NCBI RefSeq assembly: GCF_021018805.1
Contig: NC_086247.1
Location: forward strand, 94,529,338-94,593,337
From: Prinia subflava
Taxonomy: Eukaryota; Chordata; Aves; Passeriformes; Cisticolidae
Direction of reading: 5' to 3'
Length of the DNA stretch: 64,000 nt
Positions within the stretch are counted from its first letter, which is position 1, and each line of letters begins with the position of its first letter. A program made the position numbers and the translations under genes. This document shows positions 52,690-62,400 of this stretch, piece after piece. Below the pieces are notes generated by a model. That model searched no databases. It was given only the letters and a program-made list of their open reading frames with translations, and had not been told where the DNA came from.

Positions 52690-53060
52690 CTGCGTGGTGC
52701 GTGTGTGCTTCGCTGCTGCCGCCGCTGCTGCCGCCGCCACCGAGGCGGTCGGTGCCTCTCGCAGGCGGCGCTGCCGGTGCCGGGGAGACGCATCATTTGG
52801 CGGAGCGAAGCGGCTAATTGCGGAGCCCCGTCCTTCATTTACATATGCAGCCTGAGTCCGCTGGAGAGGCGCCAATCCGCGCTCGCCCCCAGCACCATTA
52901 ATCGCCATGCATTATTCACAATCATAATTACTGAGCCCCATGCGCGCTGCGCGCAGCCGCCCCAGCCCGCCGCCCCGCGCACACCCCGCCGCTCCGCGCA
53001 CACCCTGCCCGGCTCATCCCCCGCTCGTTCACCCGCTCACCCGCGCACTCACTCACTCAG
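52690..53060. promoter_or_regulatory. SALL3: CpG-rich segment at SALL3 promoter/leader
   Basis: CpG density rises again after the purine-rich block. It shows GCTGCCGCC-type repeats at about 52713-52745, then mixed CpG sequence through the CCAAT/POU motif cluster, and C-rich CpG sequence up to about 53060. Its position directly before the leader makes it the most likely core-promoter island. SALL genes are typically Polycomb-controlled CpG-island genes, which is family knowledge and not visible in the sequence. Confidence 0.55.
52830..52960 (+). promoter_or_regulatory. SALL3: Candidate proximal promoter with CCAAT and POU/homeodomain-like motifs
   Basis: About 370-490 bp upstream of the start codon is a compact AT-containing island inside CpG-rich sequence. 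In order it holds an octamer-like ATTTACATATGC near 52836, GCGCCAATCCGC (a CCAAT box) near 52868, ATTAATCGCCATGCATTATTC with POU/octamer-like and homeodomain-like cores near 52897-52917, and CATAATTACTG near 52923. It ends in GCGCGCTGCGCGC. Such an AT-rich motif cluster is unusual for its CpG-rich surroundings and suggests constraint. The POU reading is interesting because SALL genes are known to interact with the OCT4/SOX2 network, but direct control here is inferred. Confidence 0.45.
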
Positions 53061-53315
53061 TCTCAGTTTGGCTGGCTGGTTAGCCTTTTTTTCTTTTTTT
53101 TTTTTCTTTTTTTTTCCTTTTTTTTTTTTCCCGGGGTGTTGGTTGCCTTTTCTCTTGCTTGTTTGGTTTGTTTTGCAACTCGACTTTTATTTGTGAACAG
53201 TTATTTCCAGCCCCAACCCCCCTTCCTTCGTTCCCAATTCCTTCCCCCCTCCTTGCCACCTCCACGTCGCTGATGCCTCTGCAAAAAGCAGAGTCAAGAC
53301 GGCTCAGTTAGCAGC
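52961..53315 (+). other. SALL3: Probable 5' leader / first-exon UTR region of SALL3
   Basis: This stretch runs from the motif cluster to the SALL start codon. It has a CpG-rich start, then CACTCACTC-type repeats near 53045-53060. A pyrimidine tract of about 49 nt (53084-53132, nearly all T with a few C) follows, and then a C-rich segment leading into the short uORF. It contains no ATG until 53273, unlike random sequence of this length, which fits transcribed leader. No transcription start site can be fixed from sequence, because there is no clear TATA box. The pyrimidine tract could instead lie just upstream of the start site. Confidence 0.45.
53273..53311 (+). promoter_or_regulatory. Upstream ORF of 12 codons in the SALL3 leader
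   Basis: An ATG at 53273 opens a 12-codon frame (MPLQKAESRRLS) that ends at TAG 53309-53311. Four nucleotides (CAGC) separate the stop from the SALL start codon at 53316. It is the only ATG I find between about 52945 and the SALL start. Its context is weak (C at -3, C at +4), while the main ATG has A at -3, so leaky scanning could reach the main start. The spacing is very short for reinitiation. If the mRNA includes this stretch, the uORF could dampen SALL3 translation. The sequence directly shows the ORF; its use is inferred. Confidence 0.55.
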
Positions 53316-53394
53316 ATGTCTCGTCGAAAGCAAGCGAAACCCCAGCATCTCAAATCGGACGAAGAGCTGCAAGCAGAGGTAGTTTCAGAGCACG
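53316..53394 (+). CDS. SALL3: First coding exon of SALL3-like zinc-finger transcription factor (5' part of gene only)
   Basis: This exon starts the coding sequence of a spalt-like (SALL) nuclear zinc-finger transcription factor. The 26 codons read MSRRKQAKPQHLKSDEEL followed by QAEVVSEH. MSRRKQ-K-Q is the N-terminal motif of the SALL and BCL11 families that recruits the NuRD co-repressor complex. The continuation HLKSDEEL agrees with SALL3 as I know it and differs from SALL1 (HFQSDPE) and SALL4 (HINSEED). The exon ends after the first base of codon 27 at a GTAAGG donor (53395), giving a phase-1 junction like the short first exon of SALL1. The start codon has A at -3 and T at +4. The zinc fingers and glutamine-rich region are encoded by a large downstream exon outside this window. 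CpG islands and a leader lie directly upstream, as expected for a developmental regulator. SALL-family identity is close to certain; the SALL3 paralogue assignment rests on about 18 residues. Confidence 0.88.
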
Positions 53395-53599
53395 GTAAGG
53401 GCTCCCGGCACCTCTTTCTCTTTCTCTCTTTTTGCGAGTGTGTTTCGGATGGAGATAGGTGAATTTATGGTGATGGTGAACATGGGAGCACAATTACTCT
53501 ACAGCGGGAGAATGGGAATTAGAGCAGTCGGGGGAAGAGGCAGCGGAACTGAGAAGTTCGCAGTTTAGCCAAGTTTCTGCAGCCCACCCCCTGCCTAAC

Positions 53600-54115
53600 C
53601 AGCCCTCCCAGCAGCAACCTCCCGGCCTCCCCAGCGCTTTGATCGAGGCTGGGCTCGGCGGCGGGGCTCGGCCCTCCCTCCCCACTCACCCGGGCTGGAG
53701 CAGCTGCAGGAACGGGCGCCCCGGAGCAGCGCCTGCCTCCTCCTCTCCGCTGCTCTCCTTCTCTCTGTGTTATGGGGTACCCCCTTTTCCACCGTCCTGC
53801 TCCCTCCCGGCGGAGGTTCGGAGAGGACAGAAGCCATGTTCCCTTCGCCTCCCCGGCAGCAGCAAAACTTGGGGCGGCCGGGGCCGGGGTGCCCTGCCCG
53901 GGGCCGAGGGAGGTCCCGCGGGCCGTGGGCGGGCGGGCGCCGGGGCAGCCCCACGGCGGCCGCTGCCTGGGGATGCCCCCGTGGCCCCGGGTCGCCCGCG
54001 CAGGCTGCGAGGGCTGCGCCGGCCGCTGCCCCCGTTCGCCCCGGGGGACCGGGGGGGACCATGGTACGGGCGGGCAGGGCCGCTCGGGTGCGCGGGGCCA
54101 GCGGAGTTGGTTTCA
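53600..54115. promoter_or_regulatory. SALL3: GC-rich shelf at the start of SALL3 intron 1
   Basis: Intron sequence from about 200 to 720 bp past the donor is highly GC- and CpG-rich (GGGGCCGGGG-type strings near 53880-54060), continuing the promoter island into the gene. Open frames of up to 173 codons occur on both strands but carry only Pro/Gly/Ala/Arg-rich composition with no domain. Several G-runs (for example 54042-54058) are compatible with G-quadruplexes on the coding strand, possibly at an R-loop-prone 5' end. Confidence 0.55.
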
Positions 54116-54489
54116 TTATTTTCGAGAGGATTGAACAGAAGCTTTTAACCTTTCCCCCTGCGCTGCCTTACCCCCTTCTCCTCCTGGCTCTGCTGCGATT
54201 GTAATTATCATCAGTGGTAGGTGACACGGAGTGCCACCACCGCCACCAGCCCCTGTCGCGCCGGCTGTAGGCAGTGGGGAAGGGTTATTTTCTCACCCAT
54301 CCGCCATTCCTCGCTTCCTCCCCACACGCAGGCACACGCACACTTGCTTTTATGCATCTGGGCTGCCAGGCTGCTAGTGAACAAGTGTCCAAAGCTGGAG
54401 AGATTTGGACGGTAATCCTGCTTTATTTCCACTTTGCTGTAATTTTCTTTTCGGGAATAGGGCTGCAGGGTTTTCTTCTTCCTTCTTCC

Positions 54490-54520
<31 letters not shown>

Positions 54521-55891
54521 TTTTTTTTAATTTTTTAATTAGTTTTAATTTCCTTAGTAATCCCTGGCACTGCATCATGCAAAAGTGCACCACAGCCCAC
54601 GTTCCCTTCTCCTGGACTAAGCTGAGAGATTCCACTTGAAAGTTTTTCTTTTCCTCTTTGCACAGAGCCCACTGCTTAGTTTCTCGCATAAGCAAGCAGG
54701 ATACCCAATGTTTTTGGCTTTAGGTGTAGGCCCCTTGCTCCACTATATTATCTTCTCTCTCTCTCCCTTCAAAAAGGAAAACAAAAAAGGCCTTCTCCTG
54801 CTTTAAAACTATAATTACTCTTAAGTTGCATCTGCGAGGAGAAAAGGCAGCAAAGTTGAAGTCGAAGGAGGATTTTGACTATTGTATCTGAACTTTACAG
54901 CCCTGAAGCTGAAGGCAGCATGAATCCACTTCATCAGGTTAAAACATCTGTCAGACTGGCAAATTGTTAAGCCTCCTGCTCCTTCCCAGGGTGTTTGGGG
55001 AGGCAGGGAGCAAGTCCCACACTGTCCAGAGCTGCTAAGGGGGCTCCTGCCACTGCTCCAGGAAAATCCACTTGGGTGTTGACAATAACAGGAACACAGA
55101 GAAATGCTTCCTTCTGTCCCAGTAGAGGAGCAAAGCAGTGCATTTTCAAATTTTATTTTTCCTTGGGAAAGTGTGGTCGTGTAAAATAAATTAATATAGA
55201 CAAGCAGATAATAATTAGTATTTCATTATGAAAGCAAGATTTGTTGAGCCCATCTCTGTTGGGTTGTGCTCTAGGTCTAAGAATTTATCATTAACATTAT
55301 AAACTTTTACATGCTCTGAATCCATTTCAATACAGGAAAATAAAACCCCACTACTTCATCATGATACTCCTGGTGAGTTAATAAATTGAAAAAAATTGTT
55401 AAACTAGGTTTTTGTATTGTTTTGTGAATCTTATCTATGTAGCCATGTCACCCGAGATTAGAACAAGAGATATGCTAAAAAGAAACGCTTGCATATGGTG
55501 GGTAGATTAAGGACAAAGAATCTTTTTGTCATGGAAATGTTTTTTTTTTTCCCCTTTTTGGGGGGGTTTTGTTTTGTTTACTTCATCACATAGAATTTCT
55601 CACACTTGGTTTGTTTTGTATTGCCCTCAATGACTACATGATCAAATGAATGGATTTATTTCTGCCGAATGAGAAAGACAGTCTTTCCATCAAAAGGACT
55701 ACATTGCATCCCAGTGAGGAATTTTAAAGCGTTATTATTGTGGTCCCTGAATAGCACAAAATCGGCTTTCACAGCAGCCCTAAAATGCAACAATGTAAAA
55801 ATACTTTTCAGCCTTAGAAGGCTGTTATCAAAATGTGCTATGTTTCCTTTTATTAAAACATATATTATTTAATAGAGTGAAACCCTTCATA

Positions 55892-55904
55892 GTTAACAAT
55901 TAAC
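55892..55904 (+). promoter_or_regulatory. HNF1-like palindromic site in SALL3 intron 1
   Basis: GTTAACAATTAAC matches the HNF1 consensus GTTAATNATTAAC at all but one defined position. It lies in AT-rich intron sequence, with a TGTAAATCATTTACA palindrome at 56000-56014 about 100 bp downstream. Both suggest a regulatory block at about 55880-56060. HNF1B and SALL genes share expression in kidney development, but a link here is inferred. Confidence 0.35.
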
Positions 55905-57135
55905 AAGCTAAAGTTGGGTTTGCACTTTAATTTGCGAAATGTGAACAAGGTGGAGACAGGCTACAGGAGCAGAGGGCTATCTAGTGCACATTAGTGTAAT
56001 GTAAATCATTTACACATTATATTAGGAAGCCTAACGATTGCCATACTTGAAAGCAGTTTTATAGGCCAGATATAATGAGAGCTCCAAATCTCGTGAATTA
56101 AAACACTTCTTGTCAAGTCAGTGTTCTTTATTTCTGTTCACAACTGTGATCAAGATATTGCTACAGTTCCTGAGTATATTTTGCAACAGGCCAAAAATAG
56201 TTCGCACAGTGCAAGAATATTTGTCATTTTAAGAAAACAAACTGTTCAAGCAGTATTTCATATGTGTAGCCTTTTCACTCATCTTGCTCCTTGTCTCCAA
56301 AGGAGTTAACACAAGACTAAGCAGATGAAGCTTAATATTTATTTCATAAAATTGTGTTTAATATCACCTCAAAATAGATTTTATAAAATTAAGCATATAA
56401 AATTAATATTCTATTAATGCAATCCTCAAAGTGAAGGGACATTCATAGCAACAGAGAGAAAGCTGGAAGTTTGGGGTGAGGATGGAAGACAAACATTAGG
56501 CCAGGTTTTAAGTTGACTGGTCACAGCAGAACTTTCATGCTAACGTTATCACAAAAGTTTTAGAAACTAAACAAATAATTTTATAGCCACCTTGGGCTAC
56601 AGCATAACGCAACTGCATTCAAACTGGACATTTTCATGGTGGTGAGAAACTGTTGGAAATCTGAGGGTATTAGTATTTCATCAGCTACAGATATACGCTC
56701 AAAATTGTTTGAAATTAATAGTCAAAATGAAATGCTAAAAAATATATTTTAAAATAATTTTGGAAAGAAATATTAACAAACAGCTGCTGATGATATATTT
56801 CTTGAATAATTGCAGGTGGAAGAGTGAACAAAAATATGTATTAAAACCCTCACAATTTGAGGTTGCTAAATGAGAAGGTCTGCTGGAAATCATTTAAAAA
56901 CAGCAGCAGCAGGACTCAGATGACTGCCTGTAGAACACAATAATCTCAGTTTCTCAGTAAATGTAATGCATTGTAATAGCTGGAATTACATTTCTAATAC
57001 ACTTGCTTAATTCAACAGATTACAGATGAATCAGAATTGTAGATACAATAAACATGCTTCAACTCCAATTAATTTTAAAATTAAACCATGGAGACAGCAT
57101 TTGTATTTTTAAGGTAGGGATAATAGATAGCATTC

Positions 57136-57300
57136 TGTTTGTTTGTGGGGGTTTTGTTTGGTTTTTTTGTTTTGTTTTGTTTTGATTGGTTGGAGTTTGT
57201 TTTGGTTTTGGGGTGTTTTGTGGGGATTTTTTTGGGTTTTTTTTTTTTTTTCCTGTGGTTTTTTTGGGGTTGGGTTTGGTGGGGGGTTTTTTTGGTGTTG
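57136..57300 (+). repeat. G/T-rich strand-asymmetric tract with multiple G-runs
   Basis: About 165 bp are almost entirely G and T on the plus strand, with runs such as GTGGGGG, GGTTTTGGGGTG, GTGGGGA and TTTGGTGGGGGG. The minus-strand 137-codon frame across it (Pro/Lys/Asn/Gln-rich) is an artefact. Several G-runs of 3 or more could form G-quadruplexes on the non-template strand of SALL3 intron 1. Confidence 0.8.
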
Positions 57301-59252
57301 AAAAGTGATTATTAGAGCGTGCAAGTGAGGTTCTGGTAAGAGTGATGACAAATGGTGCTTTGGACTTCTTCGTGTGAAGTTTCTGGCAAAGATGTATTTA
57401 GTCTGAGGTAGAAGTGATACCTTGTAGTGAACTGTGTAAAGAGAGTTTTCTAATATGCCTTTTGCAGTAATTTTTAAAATATTGGACCTCTTTTCTCTCC
57501 CATTCTTCAATACATACAACATAGTCTAAACTAATTGATCCATTTCATCTTGGTAAAGTGGGAATGGGCTGTGCAGTTTTGGGCAGTTTGGTGGCTGTAC
57601 TTAGTATTTTTCTGGACCATGTACGCAGACACACAGGCTCAGCTACAGCAAAGACAGAGCTGAGTGTGTAACAGCCAGCCTCATGTGAGTGTGGTCCCTC
57701 CATCTGCATGCAGGGAGGGTTAACACACACTTTGGAGGGACATTGTTCCATATGAAATTGAGGTTGTTTATTGCTTAGACACTGTTGCATTTCAAACTTG
57801 AGAAGCCACAAGCAGCTGACAGTAAACATAAAACTTAGGTGATTTTTGAAAACGTTTGCTCTGAAGCAAGAGTAAGAGAAGGCTTTTTGTTTTGAAAAAT
57901 AGAGGCCAAATTAATATAACTATAAATTGTCCCTTTGATTAGAAATGGTAATTGAAACTTTATATAAATACTTTTGCCATTACAGTAGAGACTCCATGTT
58001 CAAACTATGTAACATCTATGTTTGTGTAATTTAAAAAATACTCTGCACTGAATTCTGTTAGCCATAGAAAAATATTTGGAATAATAAGGAAACTATAGCA
58101 ATTGGCCAATTTGCTGATGTATGTATAACATACGTAAAGTAGATAAAATTGGGTCAGATTTTATCTGGTGATGTTGGTCTTGAAGTCTTACCATCTTCTG
58201 AGGTAGACACTAAGCCACTTTTCTCAGAGTGAGAGGGAAGGAATTTTGAAAGGTGTTTGCTTAAATTCTGTGCAGTTAAGCTATTAATATGCATACATTT
58301 AGCAGTTGAAAATTACTTTTCCTTGCCTAAGATAGAGGAAAAGCTACAATTAAAAAATATGGCATTAGAAAAAGAGTAAAAATAAACTAATTAATAAAGA
58401 GTATTAAGGCCATCTGAAAAATAGTCTGAGTCCTGGGAAGATTTTCCTGATATCTCCCCTTCATTTGATTCATTCTTTGCCAAACATAGACCAGCATATC
58501 TGTTGACTATCCAGCAGCCAGGGCATGAGTCAATCACTTTTGCTGATAATAAACCAGGTCAGGCATGACATTAAAATAGTTAAGTACTGACATAGTTTCT
58601 GCAATAAAGCATATAAAAATAATTTATTTTATTACATTGTTTTTGTAAAATGACCATAATTGTCTATAATTTTTTTAGGGGAAGCACTAGCATATGTAGT
58701 TGTAGCAGTACATTCATATTGAATTTTATATATCAATGTCAATTGTGCTTCTTTGCGCTCTTAAAATTTCCCACAAAATGAAGTGAAGGTTCTCCATCAA
58801 CTCAAAAAAGGGAATTTAGGCCAAAATGTACTTTTCTGAGCTGGTTCAGTTATAGTGCTGTTAGACCAAGAGAACACTTCTTCGTATCAAGGAAACAGCA
58901 TTCAAAATCACGAAAGCCAGAAAGATAGATGTTTGTAAGGGTGATAGAAAACCATAAAGCAACGCATTTAGAAGACCTGTTCCTTTTGAGCTAAAAAGGG
59001 AAAATATAGAGGATTAAAGAGAGGGGTCTTCACTATTTCCTTGCTATATATAGGGAGCGAAAAGTGAGCATACTTGAATTATATTTGTTATTCTAGTGTA
59101 AGCTAAATATTTCCAAAAAGCCCTTTTGAAATTCTTATTGCCACTTTCTAACACTGGCGTGTTCCTCTCCCCCCACCCCCAGCTTCACCACTCCCCTCCC
59201 GCCAAAAATCGGAAAGCTGTCACTGGTTGCAGAAGGAGCAGGGGAAGCCTGT

Positions 59253-59332
59253 GCAGGGAGGCAGGGAGGCAGGGAGGCAGGGAGGCAGGGAGGCAGGGAG
59301 GCAGGGAGGCAGGGAGGCAGGGAGGCAGGGAG
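59253..59332 (+). repeat. Ten exact tandem copies of octamer GCAGGGAG
   Basis: Ten perfect head-to-tail copies of GCAGGGAG (80 bp) lie in SALL3 intron 1 and are directly followed by a small CpG island. Open frames through it (GREAGRQG repeats on plus, PASLPPCL on minus) are artefacts of the unit. The GGGAGG spacing gives strong G-quadruplex potential. Perfect identity points to recent expansion. Confidence 0.95.
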
Positions 59333-59334
59333 GG

Positions 59335-59480
59335 AAGCACACCGAGGCGCTCGGGCGGGCTGTTCCCCTGCAGCCGCCGGGCCGCGCCGGGAGCGGGGCG
59401 CAGGTGCGCTCTGCGCGGCCGGGCCGCGCCGCGGGAGCTCCGCCGGGGATCGCCGGCCAGAAGGTGGGATCGCCGAGTCC
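59335..59480. promoter_or_regulatory. Small intronic CpG island
   Basis: About 145 bp of dense CpG sequence (for example GCCGCCGGGCCGCGCCGGGA near 59371) sits alone in AT-rich intron 1, about 6 kb downstream of SALL3 exon 1. It directly abuts a 10-copy octamer array. Isolated intragenic islands often mark alternative promoters or enhancers, and SALL-family genes do have alternative first exons, so an internal SALL3 start is possible. No coding exon with SALL-like sequence is visible here. Confidence 0.5.
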
Positions 59481-62400
59481 TAGAAAGCTTCCCCAGGTCT
59501 CCTCTCCCTGAGGGTGGGTAGTTAGAAGTGCTTTGACAAGGCTTGCTGATTTAACCTTTGCCTGCTTTGCCCTGCCAGGGGTGGCCACTAGATGTCAAGC
59601 TCATAATACAATTAGTACATCTGTGCAGTTGACCTTGGCAGCACGGCTTACCACTGTTCCGTTAAGTGTTAACACTGAATTTGAGTGTTAACTAGAGATC
59701 CCTCGGAGTCTGCTACATGCCGTACAGCTTATCGAATGCTCATCTAGTTCAGCACAAGTGTTTACAGTCCTTAAAGCAGGAAAACGCTTTCCTTTTGTGA
59801 AGCCCAGCATCCTGAGCCGCTTAATTAACCCTGCAGGTGCTGCCGTATTTTTATTCCAGATAATCAAAATCGACTCGTCATTCAGCGTTTCGGGAGACCC
59901 CTTTTCCTGGTGCAGTTTGATAGCTTTCATTTATGAATTTGTTGATGCATTGGTGTCCCCAGAACTGTAAATGGTGAAAGCTAAAAGACTGGTCTAGATC
60001 GTTATGGCTTTCCTTAGCAATACTGCTGTGAAAGATCAAAGAAATGGTGAAAATCCAAAACGACTGAGCTGCACAACTGGCATTGAACTGCTCTAGGTTT
60101 GGTCTTTCAAGCACTCCTGGTTGTGAGTAATTTCACTCAAAGGAGCTCAGAACTCATAAGTTCAGTTTTGAGATACTTAGGAGATGCAAGATTGGGTCCT
60201 CACATCAGCTCCTTTTCTTGCAAGCCTCCAATACCAAATGTGTCCTCCTTTCTGTGCTTGTTCAGAAAGTGATTGGCTTCATTAATTCATGCAGGGTTTT
60301 AAGAGTTGTGTAGTTCAGTATGTAGTTAATTATGAACTTTTCAAGGAAAGCAATGCAGAATCTCTATAGTTCTCCCTCTTTCTTCTAGTTTATTTGTTTT
60401 GTTTTAGCTTTTCAATTTTTTTATATCAGCTGTGTTAGAAGCATTTACCTCAATTTTTTTTTTGATTCCAAATAAAACTCAATACATTCAAAATAAACTT
60501 ACCTGAAATTATTGTACCTGTGCTATAACAGCCAACCGTGTAGCTGTTTATATGACTTTGAAAACCCTAGTACAGGTCTTATTTAATATGATATCTTACA
60601 CAGATATTACAAACGATTTGTGAAGCTTGCATCTGTTCCACATCTGCATCCCCAGAGAAAGGCGCCAGTGTTTGATATAGTGAAGTGCTTCGCTGCACAG
60701 ATTAGAAACTGCAAATGTTTTAACCATAGTACAGTTAGTGCCTGTGCCACAGGTGGCTGTTACTTAACAAATTCTGAGATTCAGGCTACTGAATAGAACA
60801 AACCGAGTGTGCCAGGTCAGAACGGGGTTTTACATAGCAAGAGTGCCCTCCACTGTTCAAACCCATACTAACAGCTTTTGTGGGCTGAGAAAAAGGACAG
60901 AAAATTTTTCTTTTGAGTCTGGAATTTCTTCTACATTGTTAAACACAGTAGGGGTCTCTATTTGTCTCCTCCTGTTTCACAGCTTGGGCTCAGTATGTGA
61001 TAATTCATCTTTCTTTATGGGATTCAAAGCTATCATAAAGAGTTAAAAAGAATTAATTTGCAAGAAAATAAACGTGTTCTAACAATTTAAGAAAACTTTC
61101 TTTAACAGCTCCACCAATTGTAAGAGATGATAGAGCTAAGAAAAAACTAGTACTGTTCTTCTCCAGGATCAATATGTTGCTACAAGGCTACTATTTGGAA
61201 ATTAATTTAATTTTAAATCAAATTTATGGGTTTTTTTTGGTATATGTTGTTACTTTATTTATTCCGTGCTTGGGAAAAATAAGTATTCTGATGTAAGACT
61301 AGTAAATAATTGTCCTGTATCAGTGCACTGGGCTCAGAGTTTTGTGTATAATAATGCTTGTTCAAATATACAGAATGCTGTGGGCTGCACTTTGAAATGA
61401 TTATTGGATTTGCATGTGAGAGCATTTTATACATCTGTCTTCATAGTTAGCAGACATTTTAGATTTAGCTGGTGCTAACCTATGCATTTTTTTCTGAAAC
61501 TTCTTCACAGTTTCTACACTGCTTCTTAGTGGTTTTTTTCTTTCCTGAAAGAAATTGCTACATTTAGAAAATATTAATTAACTCTCAATTATAGAGCTGT
61601 GAATGTAGAAAAAATAATAATTCATACAACACTCTTTCATACTTTGATTTGTATTATTGTGTAGAGTCTAAAAAGAAGCTTCAGAAAATATTTTATTTGT
61701 ACATTTCTTGGATTCCTTTACAAGACAGTTTTGTTTGAATGCTTCAGGAAGGTATCAACAATTTAAAACATGTGCAAGCCTAAGGAAATGTTGATTCTCT
61801 TACTTGATTTTACCCAAGTGTCCTATGAATCACAAATAATTTGAAGATTCCATGACACAGAGTAACAGAAAAACAAAATACTGAATAATCAGAGATAATT
61901 TCATTGTAACAATCCCTTTTTAATATAATTGAAAAGGCTCTTTCCAGGTAATTTACTTGTGTGGAACAAGAAGTGATTTTAGGATGGGACAAAATGAAAA
62001 GATTCTGGAGTAAAAATTAAAAACAGTATTTGGTTGGGGCTTTTTCCAGACTGGAAGCAGTTAGTTTTAAGAAAGGGGGCATTTAATAAGCAGCATACAT
62101 TTTAAGAATTAAACTGACTAGCATGTGATGCCTAATTTCAGTCTGTTTCACAGAAGTAGGTAACATTTTTGAAGAACCCATTTATTATATTTTCCTTTCA
62201 CATCATGCAAGAAGATCTCCTCTCACAGAGGAGAAAGATCTGTGCCGGCAACAAAAATTCAGAACTAGTAAAGCCAAGTTTACAAATCCTCTGTGTGTGT
62301 AATCAGAAGGGACAATTTTTTCTCAACTCTGCACATTTCCCAATGGTGACTAAAGGACCCACGGAACCCTTTGAGCCACATCTCCTCTCCTTGGGCTCTG

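Noticed and set aside
53595..54204. Long frames (145-173 codons) just inside intron 1 on both strands
   Set aside because: GC-rich compositional frames; the plus-strand ones begin beyond a clear SALL3 splice donor and lack zinc-finger sequence.
57109..57522. 137-codon minus-strand frame rich in Pro, Lys, Asn and Gln
   Set aside because: Its C-terminal half is the complement of the G/T-rich tract; there is no domain.
59126..59588. GREAGRQG-repeat and PASLPPCL-repeat frames
   Set aside because: They are translations of the GCAGGGAG octamer array and neighbouring CpG island, open on both strands.
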